DNA from: JAWVFM01 sp963823245
GTDB lineage: Bacteria; Actinomycetota; Thermoleophilia; Solirubrobacterales; 70-9
Assembly (NCBI GenBank): GCA_963823245.1
Contig: CAWGKQ010000007.1
Span: 186,001-250,000, forward strand
Direction: 5' to 3'
Length of the DNA: 64,000 bases
The translations under genes and the position numbers were made by a program. Of this stretch, positions 1 through 8,443 are shown piece by piece. Below the pieces are notes generated by a model. The model worked only from the letters and a program-made list of their open reading frames with translations, did no database searches and was not told the DNA's origin. Positions within the stretch are counted from its first letter, which is position 1; every line of letters starts with the position of its first letter.

Positions 1-460
1 CGAGGGCGCCGAGGGGGGCCTTGAGCGAGTCAGCGGCTCGGACCATCGCGTTCGAGTCGCGCGCCGCGCCGGCCTGCACGATCGCGGTGTGGCCGTCGGC
101 GGAGATCGAGGCGCCCGGCCGCGGCGCGACGACGGTGCTGACCGCTCCATTGGCCGCCAGTCGCCGCTCAACGCGGCCCACGACCGAGCGGAACGCCGGA
201 TCGCCGAAGCTCCTCGTCGGCGAATACACGACGGTCATCAGCCCATAGCTGGAGAGGCCGCGGAAGTTCCGGTCGATGAGGTTCCGCGCCTGAACGGATT
301 GCGAACCGGTCGTCTCCCATCCTGCGCCCGAGAGGGCCTGCTCAACGCGAGGCGCGAAGACACCGAGGCCCACCGCAACGACCAACCAGGCGACGAGGAC
401 AACGCGGAAGTGCGTCGCCGTGTAGCGGCCCAGTCTTCCGACCGGCCCGACCGACGTCAT
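1..460 (-). CDS. MMPL/RND-family membrane transporter, N-terminal part (runs off left edge)
   Basis: The first 153 residues are visible, beginning MTSVGPVGRLGRYTATHFRV. A transmembrane helix lies at about residues 20-36, followed by the extracytoplasmic stretch typical of MMPL proteins (QARNLIDRNF, then GLMTVVYSP). MMPL proteins are proton-driven exporters of lipids or drugs in the inner membrane; the substrate here is unknown. The ATG at 460-458 overlaps the TGA of the upstream DUF2892 gene (ATGA), so the two are translationally coupled and probably share the ArsR-controlled promoter near 1080. The rest of the protein lies outside the window. Confidence 0.8.
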   Translation of the reverse strand, partial: MTSVGPVGRLGRYTATHFRVVLVAWLVVAVGLGVFAPRVEQALSGAGWETTGSQSVQARNLIDRNFRGLSSYGLMTVVYSPTRSFGDPAFRSVVGRVERRLAANGAVSTVVAPRPGASISADGHTAIVQAGAARDSNAMVRAADSLKAPLGAL

Positions 461-699
461 CGCGTTTCAGGATCCGGATAGACCGCCGAGCTCAGACCGA
501 CGGTGCGCTTCAGCACCAGCGAGGCCGGGCAGGCTCCCACCACCACGTACAGCCACTGGTTGACGCCGACGAAGGCCGTGAGCAGCAGAAACCAGGGTGA
601 AACCAATGCAGCCAGGGCGGCGCTGATCAAGGTCATGCTGCCCGCGAGCGCGAAGAGCACTCTCTCCAGGGGCCAGCGGTGGCTGGAGGAACAGGCCAT
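457..699 (-). CDS. DUF2892 (YgaP-like) small membrane protein
   Basis: An 80-residue protein with two hydrophobic helices (about residues 15-33 and 35-52) and the WPLERVLFALAGS opening seen in DUF2892 proteins, which also form the membrane part of the rhodanese YgaP. Two cysteines (Cys3 and the one in VVGACPASL) are present. The ATG at 699 is one base after the ArsR stop, and its TGA overlaps the MMPL start. The role of DUF2892 is not firmly established; association with sulfur or redox proteins is common. The neighbouring thiol peroxidase-like OsmC gene would fit a thiol-stress role, but that is inference. Confidence 0.75.
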   Translation of the reverse strand: MACSSSHRWPLERVLFALAGSMTLISAALAALVSPWFLLLTAFVGVNQWLYVVVGACPASLVLKRTVGLSSAVYPDPETR

Positions 700-700
700 C

Positions 701-1060
701 TCAGCCACTCCCCTGGAGCAAGCTGTCGAGCTCGTCGAGCTGCCGGCGCAGGCCGCCGCAGACCTCCTCGCAAAGGGTGAAAACAGCCGGGTCGGCGATC
801 GAGTACAGGGAGAAGTTGCCCTCCTTGCGGCGGTCAACGACGCCGGCACGCAGAAGCACCCCAAGATGCTTGGAGACGTTCTGCTGTGAGCCACCGGTTG
901 CCTCTCGCAGCTCCCTGACGCTGGCCTCGCCGTCGCGCAGCACATCGAGCAGATTGATTCGCATCGGCTCGCTCAGCACCCGGAAGCGTTCGGCGATGAC
1001 CTCCACGAGCGCCGGAGGAAGCGGATGCGGCACCACGGATTGGCGGGTGATAGCTGTCAT
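701..1060 (-). CDS. ArsR-family winged-helix transcriptional regulator
   Basis: A 119-residue protein with the ArsR/SmtB layout: LSEPMRINLLDVLRDGEASV, then the recognition region TGGSQQNVSKHLGVLLRAGV and the beta-wing RRKEGNFSLYSIAD. The classical ELCVCD metal site is absent; the only cysteine pair is LCEEVCGG near the C-terminus, which could be a thiol sensor (inference). It is first in the operon with DUF2892 and MMPL and divergent from an OsmC gene. An inverted repeat lies in the shared promoter region, so it probably represses both directions until an inducer binds. Confidence 0.88.
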   Translation of the reverse strand: MTAITRQSVVPHPLPPALVEVIAERFRVLSEPMRINLLDVLRDGEASVRELREATGGSQQNVSKHLGVLLRAGVVDRRKEGNFSLYSIADPAVFTLCEEVCGGLRRQLDELDSLLQGSG

Positions 1061-1075
1061 CGGTCGAAGAACAAT

Positions 1076-1100
1076 AGCACAACTAATCCGTTGTGTGCTA
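1076..1100. promoter_or_regulatory. Inverted repeat between arsR and osmC, candidate ArsR operator
   Basis: TAGCACAAC-taatcc-GTTGTGTGCTA: the core arms CACAAC (1078-1083) and GTTGTG (1090-1095) are perfect complements with a 6-base spacer, and the outer bases pair if a TG bulge is allowed. It lies in the ~55 bp divergent promoter region, the usual place for autoregulation by ArsR proteins. Binding is inferred. Confidence 0.5.
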
Positions 1101-1115
1101 GTTTAGTTGACGGTT

Positions 1116-1553
1116 ATGGCATTCACCGCAACAGCGCGTTGCTTAGGCAACACACTCGAGCACGAGGTCAATGTCAACGGCCGCCACACCCTCATCACCG
1201 ATGAGCCGGCCTCCCTTGGTGGCACCGACGCCGGGCCGGCCCCGCACGAGCTCCTCGCCGCCGCCCTTGCCTCGTGCGTTTCGACGATGGTCGCGATGTA
1301 CGCCGGGCGACGTGGCTGGGACATCGGGGAGCTCTCGGTCGACGTCGACTACGAGAACGAGGTGACCCCGCGCCGTTTCGAGATCGCGATCCACCTTCCG
1401 GGCGAGCTCACGGCCGAGCAGGTCCGCCGCCTCGAACGTGTGGCCGAAACCTGCCCGATCCGCCAGGCGCTAGAGGGCGAGTTTGTCTTCGAAGAGCGCG
1501 TGCTTGCCTTACGGCCTGTGGCCTACGCCGCTGGCGGGCCCCCAGCCGCTTGA
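1116..1553 (+). CDS. OsmC/Ohr-family peroxiredoxin-like protein
   Basis: About 145 residues with the OsmC fold signatures: GPAPHELLAAALASC with the first catalytic cysteine and RVAETCPIRQAL with the second. These two cysteines reduce organic hydroperoxides in OsmC/Ohr proteins; the ETCPI context is more OsmC/YhfA-like than classic Ohr. An in-frame TTG at 1107 is an alternative start; no strong ribosome-binding site favours either, and ATG 1116 fits the family better. Divergent from ArsR, which probably controls it. Cytoplasmic. The distal region 1554-1681 contains only an in-frame HTH-like stretch leading into the integrase. Confidence 0.88.
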   Translation: MAFTATARCLGNTLEHEVNVNGRHTLITDEPASLGGTDAGPAPHELLAAALASCVSTMVAMYAGRRGWDIGELSVDVDYENEVTPRRFEIAIHLPGELTAEQVRRLERVAETCPIRQALEGEFVFEERVLALRPVAYAAGGPPAA

Positions 1554-1681
1554 TTGGGCAGAAAGTCAGATCTTCTGCGCCGATCCGGGCGCTGATGAAG
1601 GAGCGGTATGTGAGTGAAGCGACCGTCCACCGGTGGTTAGCAAGGGCCGTCGCGGAAGGATTCCTGAAAGAGAAGGAACGA

Positions 1682-2845
1682 ATGAGAGGGCACATCCGCA
1701 AGCGCGGCAGCAAGTGGGCCGTCGTCGTCGACGTCGGCTACGACGAGAACGGCAAACGCCGCCAGCGCTGGCACTCAGGCTTCGCCCGCCAAAAGGACGC
1801 CGAGCGAGCGCTGACCGAAATCCTCGGCCGGCTCGAAAGCGGCACCTATGTCGAGCCGGCAAAGCTGACGTACGCCGAGTATCTGCGCGCGCGCTGGCTG
1901 CCCGCGCGCGAACCGAGTCTCCGCCCGATCACCTACGACGGGTACGCGCGCAACGTCGAGCGCCACATCATCCCGGCGCTCGGCGCCGTCCGGCTGCAGC
2001 AACTGACGCCGGACGCGCTGACGGCCTTCTACGCCGACCGGCTGCGAGCGATCGGGCGCAACGGCAAGCCGCTGTCGGCGCGCACCGTACGCTACCTGCA
2101 CTCGATCGTCCACAAGTCCCTCGCGGACGCGCTGCGGTGGGGCCTTGTCGTCCGCAACGTCGCCGACGCCGCCGAGCCGCCGTCCTACAGCGCGAGCAAG
2201 GCGCCGCCCCCGAAGACCTGGAACGCCGGCGAGCTGCGCGCGTTTCTGGGCCACGTCACCGAGGATCGGCTGTATGCGCTTTGGCTCGTTTACGCGACCA
2301 CGGGCCTGCGCCGGGGCGAAGCACTCGGACTGGACTGGCCGGCGGTCGACCTCGAGGCCGCCATGCTCAGCATCCGGGCCGAGCACGTCACGGTCCGCGG
2401 CAAGATCGAGCGAACCGAGCCGAAGTCCGCGCGCGGCCTCCGAGCGGTGGCGCTCGGACCCGCGTACACGGACTGCGGCCTCGTCTTCTGCCGGGAGGAT
2501 GGGTCGCCGCTTGACCCGAACTGGGTATCCGCGCGGTTCTCGGCGCTCGTGGCTGAGCTCGACGTGCCGCGGGTGACGCTTCGCGGCCTGCGCCACACCT
2601 GGGCGTCGCTCGCGCTCTCCGCCGGCGTCAACCCGAAGATCGTCTCCGAGCGGCTCGGCCACGCCACGGTCGCCTTCACGCTCGACACCTACAGCCACGT
2701 CATGCCGGGGATGCAGGAGGACGCGGCGGCGAAGGTGGCGGCGCTGCTCGAGCGACTAGCCGAGCGTCGCGTTTGCAATCCGTTTGCAGTTCGGCCGGCC
2801 CGCCTTTGGCCCCGAAACCGGTCCCGGGCAGCTGACACCGCATAG
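1682..2845 (+). CDS. Phage-type tyrosine recombinase (integrase)
   Basis: 387 residues. N-terminal arm-binding beta region (MRGHIRKRGSKWAVVVDVGY), SAM-like core-binding domain (about 60-160: YAEYLRARWLP, RHIIPALG) and C-terminal catalytic domain with the R-H-R-H/Y constellation: ATTGLRRGEALGL (Arg), LRGLRHTWASLAL (His/Arg), RLGHATVAFTLDTYSHV (His and nucleophilic Tyr). ATG 1682 has AGAAGGA upstream. The frame stays open upstream and an ATG at 1594 would add an HTH-like stretch (SEATVHRWLARA), perhaps a relic of another gene. It ends 14 bases before the 3' end of tRNA-Ser(GGA), the normal place for an integrase at its attachment site. The integrated element would extend leftwards, but no partner att copy is visible there. 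Confidence 0.93.
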   Translation: MRGHIRKRGSKWAVVVDVGYDENGKRRQRWHSGFARQKDAERALTEILGRLESGTYVEPAKLTYAEYLRARWLPAREPSLRPITYDGYARNVERHIIPALGAVRLQQLTPDALTAFYADRLRAIGRNGKPLSARTVRYLHSIVHKSLADALRWGLVVRNVADAAEPPSYSASKAPPPKTWNAGELRAFLGHVTEDRLYALWLVYATTGLRRGEALGLDWPAVDLEAAMLSIRAEHVTVRGKIERTEPKSARGLRAVALGPAYTDCGLVFCREDGSPLDPNWVSARFSALVAELDVPRVTLRGLRHTWASLALSAGVNPKIVSERLGHATVAFTLDTYSHVMPGMQEDAAAKVAALLERLAERRVCNPFAVRPARLWPRNRSRAADTA

Positions 2846-2858
2846 CCAAGCCGTTTAG

Positions 2859-2947
2859 CGGAGAGGGTGGGATTCGAACCCACGAGGCGGGATGAACCGC
2901 CCACGCGATTTCCAGTCGCGCACCTTAAGCCGCTCGGTCACCTCTCC
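2859..2947 (-). tRNA. tRNA-Ser (GGA)
   Basis: Complete class II tRNA of 89 nt on the minus strand. Acceptor GGAGAGG (2947-2941) pairs with CCTCTCC (2866-2860), discriminator G at 2859. The anticodon loop is CTGGAAA, giving anticodon GGA (serine). A long variable arm and a T-arm with GGTTCGAATCC are present. No CCA is encoded. Its 3' end abuts the integrase and its 5' half is duplicated at 4552, so it is a used integration site. Confidence 0.95.
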
Positions 2948-3080
2948 GGGCCGGGCTGACGATAGCGACGGCAACTAGGCGAGCGCGGGCGCCTGGGGCA
3001 GCCGCTCAGCGCCGCCTCCATGTCGGCTTCGGAGAGCTCGAGATCCTCCAGCTTGCCCGAGTGGTAGGCGTCGTAGGCCG
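2908..3080. repeat. Direct repeat, left copy: tRNA-Ser(GGA) 5' half plus trpB2 3' end
   Basis: About 173 bp nearly identical to 4552-4727. It starts exactly in the tRNA anticodon region (ATTTCCAGTCGCGCACC) and runs through the 5' end of the tRNA, the spacer and the last ~100 bp of trpB2. It differs from the right copy by scattered substitutions and small indels (for example GGGCTGAC against GGCGCTGAC). The start inside the anticodon region is typical of a tyrosine-integrase crossover. The remaining homology suggests an integrated segment from a related genome or a duplication. Confidence 0.85.
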
Positions 3081-3081
3081 A
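2974..3081 (-). pseudogene. trpB2 3'-end fragment
   Basis: Minus-strand reading gives YDAYHSGKLEDLELSEADME, matching the C-terminus of the trpB2 gene at 4620-5981, then shifts frame through a one-base deletion relative to the other copy. Homology stops abruptly at about 3081. It is a truncated duplicate at the junction of the repeat and cannot be functional. Confidence 0.75.
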
Positions 3082-3189
3082 GGTGGCCACGAAGGAACAT
3101 GGAGGCGATGGAGGTCGCCGCGTCCTGAGACGCCGGGCCGGGCGCCGTCGTCGTTTGCGAGCACGGCGGCGCCCAGATACCTTTCACAT

Positions 3190-4551
3190 GTGAAGTTCGT
3201 CGTCGCGGGGGGCGGCGTCGCGGGGCTCGCCTCGGCGCTCGCCGTCGCGCGAGCCGGGCACGAGGCGGTGGTTCTGGAGCGCGACGCCGTCGATCCGGGC
3301 GGTCGCCCGAAGCGCCTTCCAGGTCGAGCGCCACAGGAATCCCCCATTACTTCCAGCCGCACGCGTTCCTGCCGCGCGGCCGGAGCGTGCTGGGGGCACT
3401 GGGCGCCCGACGTCCTCGCGGCGCTCGTGGAGGCGGGCGCGGACCCGCAGGACCTTGCGGTGAAGCTCCGCGGACCGCGGCGAGCCCGGCGACGAGGACC
3501 TCGTCTACCTCTGGGTCCGGCGACCCGTGATCGAGTGGGCGCTGCGGCGCGCGGCTGCGAACGAGCCGGCGGTGGAGATCCGCGGCGGCGTCCGGGTCGA
3601 TGGGCTGCTTACGAGCTTGGACGGCGCACCGCGCGCGGCTGGGGTGCCGTCGGACGGCGGCGAGCGACGTGCGAGGCGACATCGTGGTCGACGCGCTCGG
3701 TCGCTACCGCTGTCCACCCGGCTGGCCGCGGGCGGCCGGCGAGCCCACGGACTCCGGCGCGGTCTACTACTGCCGCTACTTCGAGCTGGCGGAGGGTGTC
3801 GAGCACATGGACGCCCCGATCCTCAATCCGCGCGGGGACCTCGGCTACATGGGCTTCAACGTCTTCCGCGGCGACAACCGCACATTCGCGGTGATCCTCC
3901 TCGCGCCTAGCGCGGACCGCGAGCTTCGCGTCCTCCGCCACGACGATGCCTGGCGCGTGACGTGCGCCGCGATCACCCCGCTCGACGTCATGACGTCGGC
4001 GGAGTACGGGCGGCCGATCACCGAAGTGATGCCGATGGGCGGCCTCATGAACGTGGACCGCACCGGCGACCCCGGAGGTCTCGGGAATCGTGGCGGTCGG
4101 GGGATGCCTTCTGCCACACCGACCCCGCGTTCGCGTGCGGCCTGTCGTTCTCGCTCGCCCACGCCCAGGACCTGGCCGTGGCGGCCCGCGAGGCGCCGGA
4201 CGCCGACGCGGTCGCCGAGCGCTACCGCGCGGTCGCCGGGCCCGAGGCGCGGGAGAGGCATGCGCTGGCCTGCGCCACCGACGCAGCACGCTCGCGGCGT
4301 TGGAGCGGCGAGCCGCTCGACGTCGCCCGGCGCAACGGCTGCTACCCGCTGTTCTCGTTCGCCGGCGCGCTCGCGGCAGCGCCCCACGACGACGACGTCC
4401 TCCGCCGGACCGTCGCGACGCATCGGCCTTCTCGACCGAACGGCAATTTTCGACGAGGACGAGGCCGTCCACGAGCGGATCGAGGCGATCCTCGCCGAGT
4501 CGCGGTCCGCCGCCTGCGCCGGGCCCGCCGCGCGAAGAGCTGCTGGCTCAC
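3190..4551 (+). pseudogene. FAD-dependent monooxygenase/oxidoreductase, frameshifted
   Basis: Begins at GTG 3190 with a Rossmann FAD site (VAGGGVAGLASALAVARAGH) and ends near a GD motif (VAVGDAFCHTDPAFACGLSF) as in the p-hydroxybenzoate hydroxylase/halogenase superfamily. The protein can only be assembled by changing frame several times (about 3330, 3640, 4090 and 4420). The 3' end is cut by the right-hand repeat at 4552. Such enzymes use NAD(P)H and FAD to oxygenate aromatic or polyketide substrates; the substrate cannot be predicted. It lies wholly between the two ~175 bp repeats, so it arrived with, or was isolated by, that insertion. Confidence 0.75.
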
Positions 4552-4727
4552 ATTTCCAGTCGCGCACCTTAAGCCGCTCGGTCACCTCTCCGGGCCGGCG
4601 CTGACGATAGCGGCGGCAACTAGGCGAGCGCGGGCGCCTCGGGCAGCCGCTCGAGCGCTGCCTCCATGTCGGCTTCGGAGAACTCGAGGTCCTCGAGCTT
4701 GCCCGAGTGGTAGGCGTCGTAGGCCGA
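4552..4727. repeat. Direct repeat, right copy: tRNA-Ser(GGA) 5' half plus trpB2 3' end
   Basis: Partner of 2908-3080. The first ~44 bp reproduce the tRNA-Ser(GGA) 5' half from the anticodon loop to the acceptor, but the tRNA 3' half is replaced by monooxygenase sequence. Here the trpB2 end is part of the near full-length gene, so this probably marks the original chromosomal junction (inference). Confidence 0.85.
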
Positions 4728-5981
4728 CATGTCGAAGTGCCCGTGGCCCGAAAGTCCGAGCAGGATCACCCGCTCCTCGCCGGCCTCCTTCGCCGCCTCG
4801 GCCTCGTCGATCACGGCGCGGATCGCGTGCGCGGGCTCGGGCCCCGGAATGATCCCCTCCGTGCGCGCGAAGCGCACGGCGGCCTCGAACGCGGCCGTCT
4901 GCTTCACCGCCTTCGCCTCGACGATCCCCTCCTTCACCAGCGCGCAGAGGCTCGGCGCGTCGCCGTGGTAGCGGAGCCCGCCGGCGTGGACGGGCGGCGG
5001 GACGAAGTCGTGGCCCAGCGTGTACATCGGCATCAGCGGCGTCATCCCGACGGTGTCGCCGAAGTCGTAGCGGTAGGCGCCGCGGGTAAGGGTGGGGCAG
5101 GCGGCCGGCTCGGCGGCGACGAATCGCGTCTCGAGCCGGTCGCGAAGTCGCCGGCGCACGAGCGGATAGGCGAGGCCCGGCGAAGTTCGAGCCGCCGCCG
5201 ACGCAGCCGACGACGACGTCGGGATACTCGCCCGCCATCTCCATCTGGTCGAGCGACTCCTGCCCGATCACGGTCTGGTGCAGGCACACGTGGTTCAGCA
5301 CCGAGCCGAGCGAGTAGTTGGTGTCGTCGCTGCCGCGCGGCGACCTCGACCGCCTCCGAGATCGCGATCCCGAGACTGCCCGAGGCGTGCTCGGCCTGCG
5401 AGCGCCCGGCATCGGTGAGGTCGGAGGGGCTGCGGTGCACGGTCGCGCCCCAGGTCTCGATCATCGCCCTGCGGTAGGGCTTCTGGTCGTAGGAGACACC
5501 GACCATGAACACCTCGCACTCGAGCCCGAAGAGCTGGCAGGCGAGTGCGAGCGCGGAGCCCCACTGGCCGGCGCCGGTTTCGGTCGAGAGCTTCGCGAAC
5601 CCCGGCCTCCCTGTTGTAGAAGGCCTGCGCGACCGCCGTGTTGGGCTTGTGCGAGCCGGCCGGCGAGACGCCCTCGTACTTGTAGTAGATGTGGGCGGGG
5701 GTGTCGAGCTCGCGCTCGAAGCGGCGGGCACGGAGGAGGGGAGTGGGCCGCCACAGCTTGTAGACCTCGCGCACCTCGTCGGGAATCGGGATCTCGGCGT
5801 CGGTCGAGACCTCCTGCATGATCAGGTCCATCGGGAAGAGCGGCGCGAGGTCGTCGGGGCCGACGGGTTCCTTCGTGGCTGGATGAAGCGGGGGGGCTCC
5901 CGGTGGCAGGTCCGAGGCCAGGTTGACCCACTGGCTCGGGATGGCTGACTCGGGCAGCACGTACTTCGTCGGCTCACTCAT
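4620..5981 (-). pseudogene. trpB: Tryptophan synthase beta chain, TrpB2 type, with three frameshifts
   Basis: Reconstructs to ~450 residues from MSEPTKYVLPESAIPSQWVN to LEDLEFSEADMEAALERLPE, the length and ending of TrpB2. The PLP lysine motif AGSHKPNTA and the phosphate-binding GCVGGGSNFAG are present. TrpB condenses indole or an indole-like nucleophile with serine; TrpB2 is often a stand-alone, TrpA-independent form. Reading frame changes occur near 5595, 5330 and 5170, each fixable by one base, so sequencing error is as likely as true inactivation. No other trp gene is nearby. The stop TAG lies inside the repeat that abuts the tRNA fragment. Start ATG 5981 is divergent from ytoQ. Confidence 0.85.
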
Positions 5982-6020
5982 CGTGGCCGCGATCCTAAGT
6001 GAACGTAAGATTCCGCCGCG

Positions 6021-6476
6021 ATGGCGAGCGACGGCACCTGGCGCGTTTACCTCTCCGGCGAGATCCACTCCGACTGGCGCGAGCGGATCGCCGACGGCAT
6101 TCGCGAGGCGGGGCTGCCCGTGAAGCTCCTGGCGCCGGTGACCGACCACGCCGCCTCCGACGACGTCGGCGCCGACATCCTCGGCGAGGAAGAAGACAAG
6201 TTCTGGCGCGACCACAAGGGCGCGGGCGTCAACGCGGTCCGTACGCAGACGTTGCTCCGGAGCGCCGACGTGGTCGTCGTGCGCTTCGGCGACAAGTACC
6301 GCCAGTGGAACGCGGCCTTCGACGCCGGCTACGCCGCCGCTCTGGGCAAGCCGGTCATCACGCTCCACGATCACGACCTCGAGCACGCGCTGAAGGAGGT
6401 CGACCGCTCCGCGATGGCGGTGGCCGAGCGCCCCGAGCAGGTCGTGGAGATCCTGCGCTACGCGATCACAAAGTAG
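6021..6476 (+). CDS. ytoQ: YtoQ family protein
   Basis: 151 residues matching the YtoQ family in length and motifs (WRVYLSGEIHSDWR, LLAPVTDHAASDDVG, QTLLRSADVVVVRFGDKYRQWNAA split by typical spacing, GKPVITLHD). The fold resembles nucleoside 2-deoxyribosyltransferase-like proteins, but the biochemical role is unknown. ATG 6021 is well placed; divergent from trpB2 with about 40 bp between starts. Cytoplasmic, no signal peptide. Confidence 0.85.
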   Translation: MASDGTWRVYLSGEIHSDWRERIADGIREAGLPVKLLAPVTDHAASDDVGADILGEEEDKFWRDHKGAGVNAVRTQTLLRSADVVVVRFGDKYRQWNAAFDAGYAAALGKPVITLHDHDLEHALKEVDRSAMAVAERPEQVVEILRYAITK

Positions 6477-6706
6477 CGCCCGCCGACCGTGCCGCGGCGC
6501 CAGTCGTGGCAGTACCCGCACCGCCGGCGAAGCCGAGCGCAAGGCGCGACGCCGCGATGACCGCGGCAGGGATGAGCGTTCGCGGATTCAGGGGTTACCG
6601 CCTCGACTGAACGTATCGGCAACCTCAGTCGACGTCGTTAGCACGGTCGTTTCCCGCCCCACGCGTCGGGTAAGGGCTGTTGTTCACCCAACAGAGGAGG
6701 CAACCA

Positions 6707-7375
6707 GTGCCCGAAACCAAGGAACGAGACAAGAAGCTCATCCAGTACCTGAACGAGGCCTACGGCAAGGAGCGTGAGCTCGAGACGGCGCTCGAGGCGC
6801 ACATCGGCATGACGGATCGCGCCCCCTACAAGAAGCGTCTGCAGGAGCACCTGCGCGAGACCAAGCAGCACGCGCGCAAGGTCGAGCAGCGGATCAAGAA
6901 GCTCGGCGGCACCCCGCAGCCCGTCCAGGCCGTGGTCGCCAAGGCGACCGCTGCGCTCAAGGGCCCCCTCCACGCTCTGCGCGGAAGCGGCACCGAGGAG
7001 AAGCTCCTGAAGAACGCCAAGACGGAGTACTCCGAGGAGGCCGAGGAGATCGCGACCTACACGGCGATCGAGGAGTTCGCGACCGCCGTCGGCGACCGCG
7101 ACACCGCTCGGCTCGCCCGCGAGATCCGGCGTGAGGAGGAGAAGATGGCGCGCTTCCTCGAGCGCCAAATCCCGCAGCTCGCGAAGGCCGTGGCCAGGGC
7201 GGAGGTGCCGGCCAGTGAGCGGCCGACCTCGCGTCGTCGTCGCTCCACGACGAGTCGGCGTCGCTCGACGACGCAAGGCCGCTCGTCGACGTCCCGCCCG
7301 TCGAAGCGAAGCCGCGGGCCCTCGAACGGCTCCCGCTCCGGCGGGCGCCGGACGACGAGCCGCAGCCGCAGCTGA
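6707..7375 (+). CDS. DUF892 (YciE-like) ferritin-fold protein with Ser/Arg-rich tail
   Basis: 222 residues from GTG 6707, which follows AGAGGAGG at good spacing. Residues 1-165 form the four-helix DUF892 domain (LIQYLNEAYGKERELETALE, YSEEAEEIATYTAIEEFATA) with conserved Glu/His positions expected to bind iron. The last ~55 residues are a low-complexity basic tail rich in Ser, Arg and Thr (TSRRRRSTTSRRRSTT), as also seen in the gene at 62412. The tail could bind nucleic acid (inference). DUF892/YciE proteins are stress-induced and may protect against oxidative damage. Single gene, about 230 bp after ytoQ. Confidence 0.85.
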   Translation: MPETKERDKKLIQYLNEAYGKERELETALEAHIGMTDRAPYKKRLQEHLRETKQHARKVEQRIKKLGGTPQPVQAVVAKATAALKGPLHALRGSGTEEKLLKNAKTEYSEEAEEIATYTAIEEFATAVGDRDTARLAREIRREEEKMARFLERQIPQLAKAVARAEVPASERPTSRRRRSTTSRRRSTTQGRSSTSRPSKRSRGPSNGSRSGGRRTTSRSRS

Positions 7376-7402
7376 CCGGCTGAGACCGCGCGTGGCCGGC
7401 CT

Positions 7403-8194
7403 TCAGGCTCCGCTGAAGGCCGGCTCGCGCTTCTCCACGAACGCCGCGGCGCCCTCGAAGAAGTCTTTGCTGCGCCCGAGCCGGTGCTGGAGGTCGGCCT
7501 CGAGGTCGAGCTGGGCGTCGAGATCGCCGTAGATGAAGCGGTTGAGTGCCTCCTTCGAGCTGGCGTAGGAGCGCGTGGGCCCGGCGGCGAGCTTGCCGAC
7601 GAGGGCGTTGGCCTCGTCCATCAGCCTCTCATCGGGATGCACCCAGTTGACGAGGCCCCACTCGAGGGCCTGCGGCGCGTCCACCCGCTCGCCGAGCAGC
7701 GCGAGCTGGAACGCGCGTGCGCGCCCGATCGCCGGGGGGACGAAGGCCGTCGAGCCCCCGTCGGGCATGAGCCCGATGTTCACGAACGCGAGGCCGAAGT
7801 AGGAGGACTCGGCGGCCATGATGAGGTCGCACGCCAGGGCGAGCGAGCAGCCGATACCGACCGCCGGCCCGTTCACCGCCGCGATGACCGGCTTCGGAAG
7901 CCTGCGAACCCCCGTGATCACGGGGTGGTAGATCTCCTTCAGCTCCTTCTCGATGTTCGGCATGCCGTCGTCGGCGGGCTCGAACCCGGCCTTCAGGTCG
8001 GCTCCCGAGGAGAACCCCCGCCCCGCGCCGGTCACGAGGACCGCGCGCACCGACTCGTCTGACGCCTCCCCCTCGATCACCTGCTTCAGCTCACCGCCGA
8101 ACTCCGCCGTCCAGGCGTTCAAGGTCTCGGGACGGTTCAGCGTCAGGCGCCCGATGGCGCCGTCCTGCTCCCAGATGACGGTCTCGTAACTCAC
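7403..8194 (-). CDS. Enoyl-CoA hydratase/isomerase family protein
   Basis: 263 residues of the crotonase fold: LTLNRPETLNAWTAEF, the oxyanion-hole segments GRGFSSGADLKAG and AAVNGPAVGIGCSLALACD, and ESSYFGLAFVNIGLMPDGGS. GTG 8194 is chosen because GGAGA lies just upstream; the frame stays open further but would run through tRNA-Ser(CGA). Typical members hydrate 2-enoyl-CoA in beta-oxidation or phenylacetate degradation. The glutamates of mitochondrial hydratase are not both evident (LMPDGGS carries Asp), so the reaction could be isomerisation or another crotonase reaction. The 3-hydroxyacyl-CoA dehydrogenase at 8599 is a possible pathway partner. Confidence 0.88.
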   Translation of the reverse strand: MSYETVIWEQDGAIGRLTLNRPETLNAWTAEFGGELKQVIEGEASDESVRAVLVTGAGRGFSSGADLKAGFEPADDGMPNIEKELKEIYHPVITGVRRLPKPVIAAVNGPAVGIGCSLALACDLIMAAESSYFGLAFVNIGLMPDGGSTAFVPPAIGRARAFQLALLGERVDAPQALEWGLVNWVHPDERLMDEANALVGKLAAGPTRSYASSKEALNRFIYGDLDAQLDLEADLQHRLGRSKDFFEGAAAFVEKREPAFSGA

Positions 8195-8277
8195 GCGTTC
8201 TCCTTCATCGATTCGCCGTTTGGGGCCGCTGACCGTATCGGGTAGGGCGCCGCTAGCCTTCGCTTCCTCGCCATCTC

Positions 8278-8367
8278 GGAGGGGTGGCAGAGTGGTTGAA
8301 TGCGGCGGTCTCGAAAACCGTTTCGGGCCATTTCGGTCCGACGAGGGTTCGAATCCCTCCCCCTCCG
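8278..8367 (+). tRNA. tRNA-Ser (CGA)
   Basis: Complete 90-nt class II tRNA. Acceptor GGAGGGG (8278-8284) pairs with CCCCTCC (8360-8366), discriminator G 8367. Loop CTCGAAA gives anticodon CGA. The variable arm is long (TTTCGGGCCATTTCGG) and the T-arm is GGGTTCGAATCCC. No encoded CCA. Everything from 8308 onward is duplicated exactly at 29019, marking it as an integration target. Confidence 0.95.
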
Positions 8368-8369
8368 CT
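8308..8369. repeat. attL-like direct repeat within tRNA-Ser(CGA)
   Basis: 62 bp from GTCTCGAAAACCGTTTCGGG to the base pair after the tRNA, identical to 29019-29080. It begins at the anticodon loop and covers the whole 3' half of the tRNA, the usual identity segment of a tRNA-targeting tyrosine integrase. The two copies bracket ~20.7 kb. Confidence 0.9.
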
Positions 8370-8443
8370 GAGAGAGCCAAGAGCCGCATGATCAGCGGGT
8401 TTCTGGCTCATCGCCGCCAGCGATCCGCGACCGGCCGGTCATC

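Noticed and set aside
1274..2845. 523-residue version of the integrase
   Set aside because: The extra codons overlap osmC in another frame; the integrase family start is at 1682.
7403..8389. Long version of the enoyl-CoA hydratase starting at 8389
   Set aside because: The extra N-terminus is translated from tRNA-Ser(CGA) antisense; GTG 8194 has a ribosome-binding site and family start.
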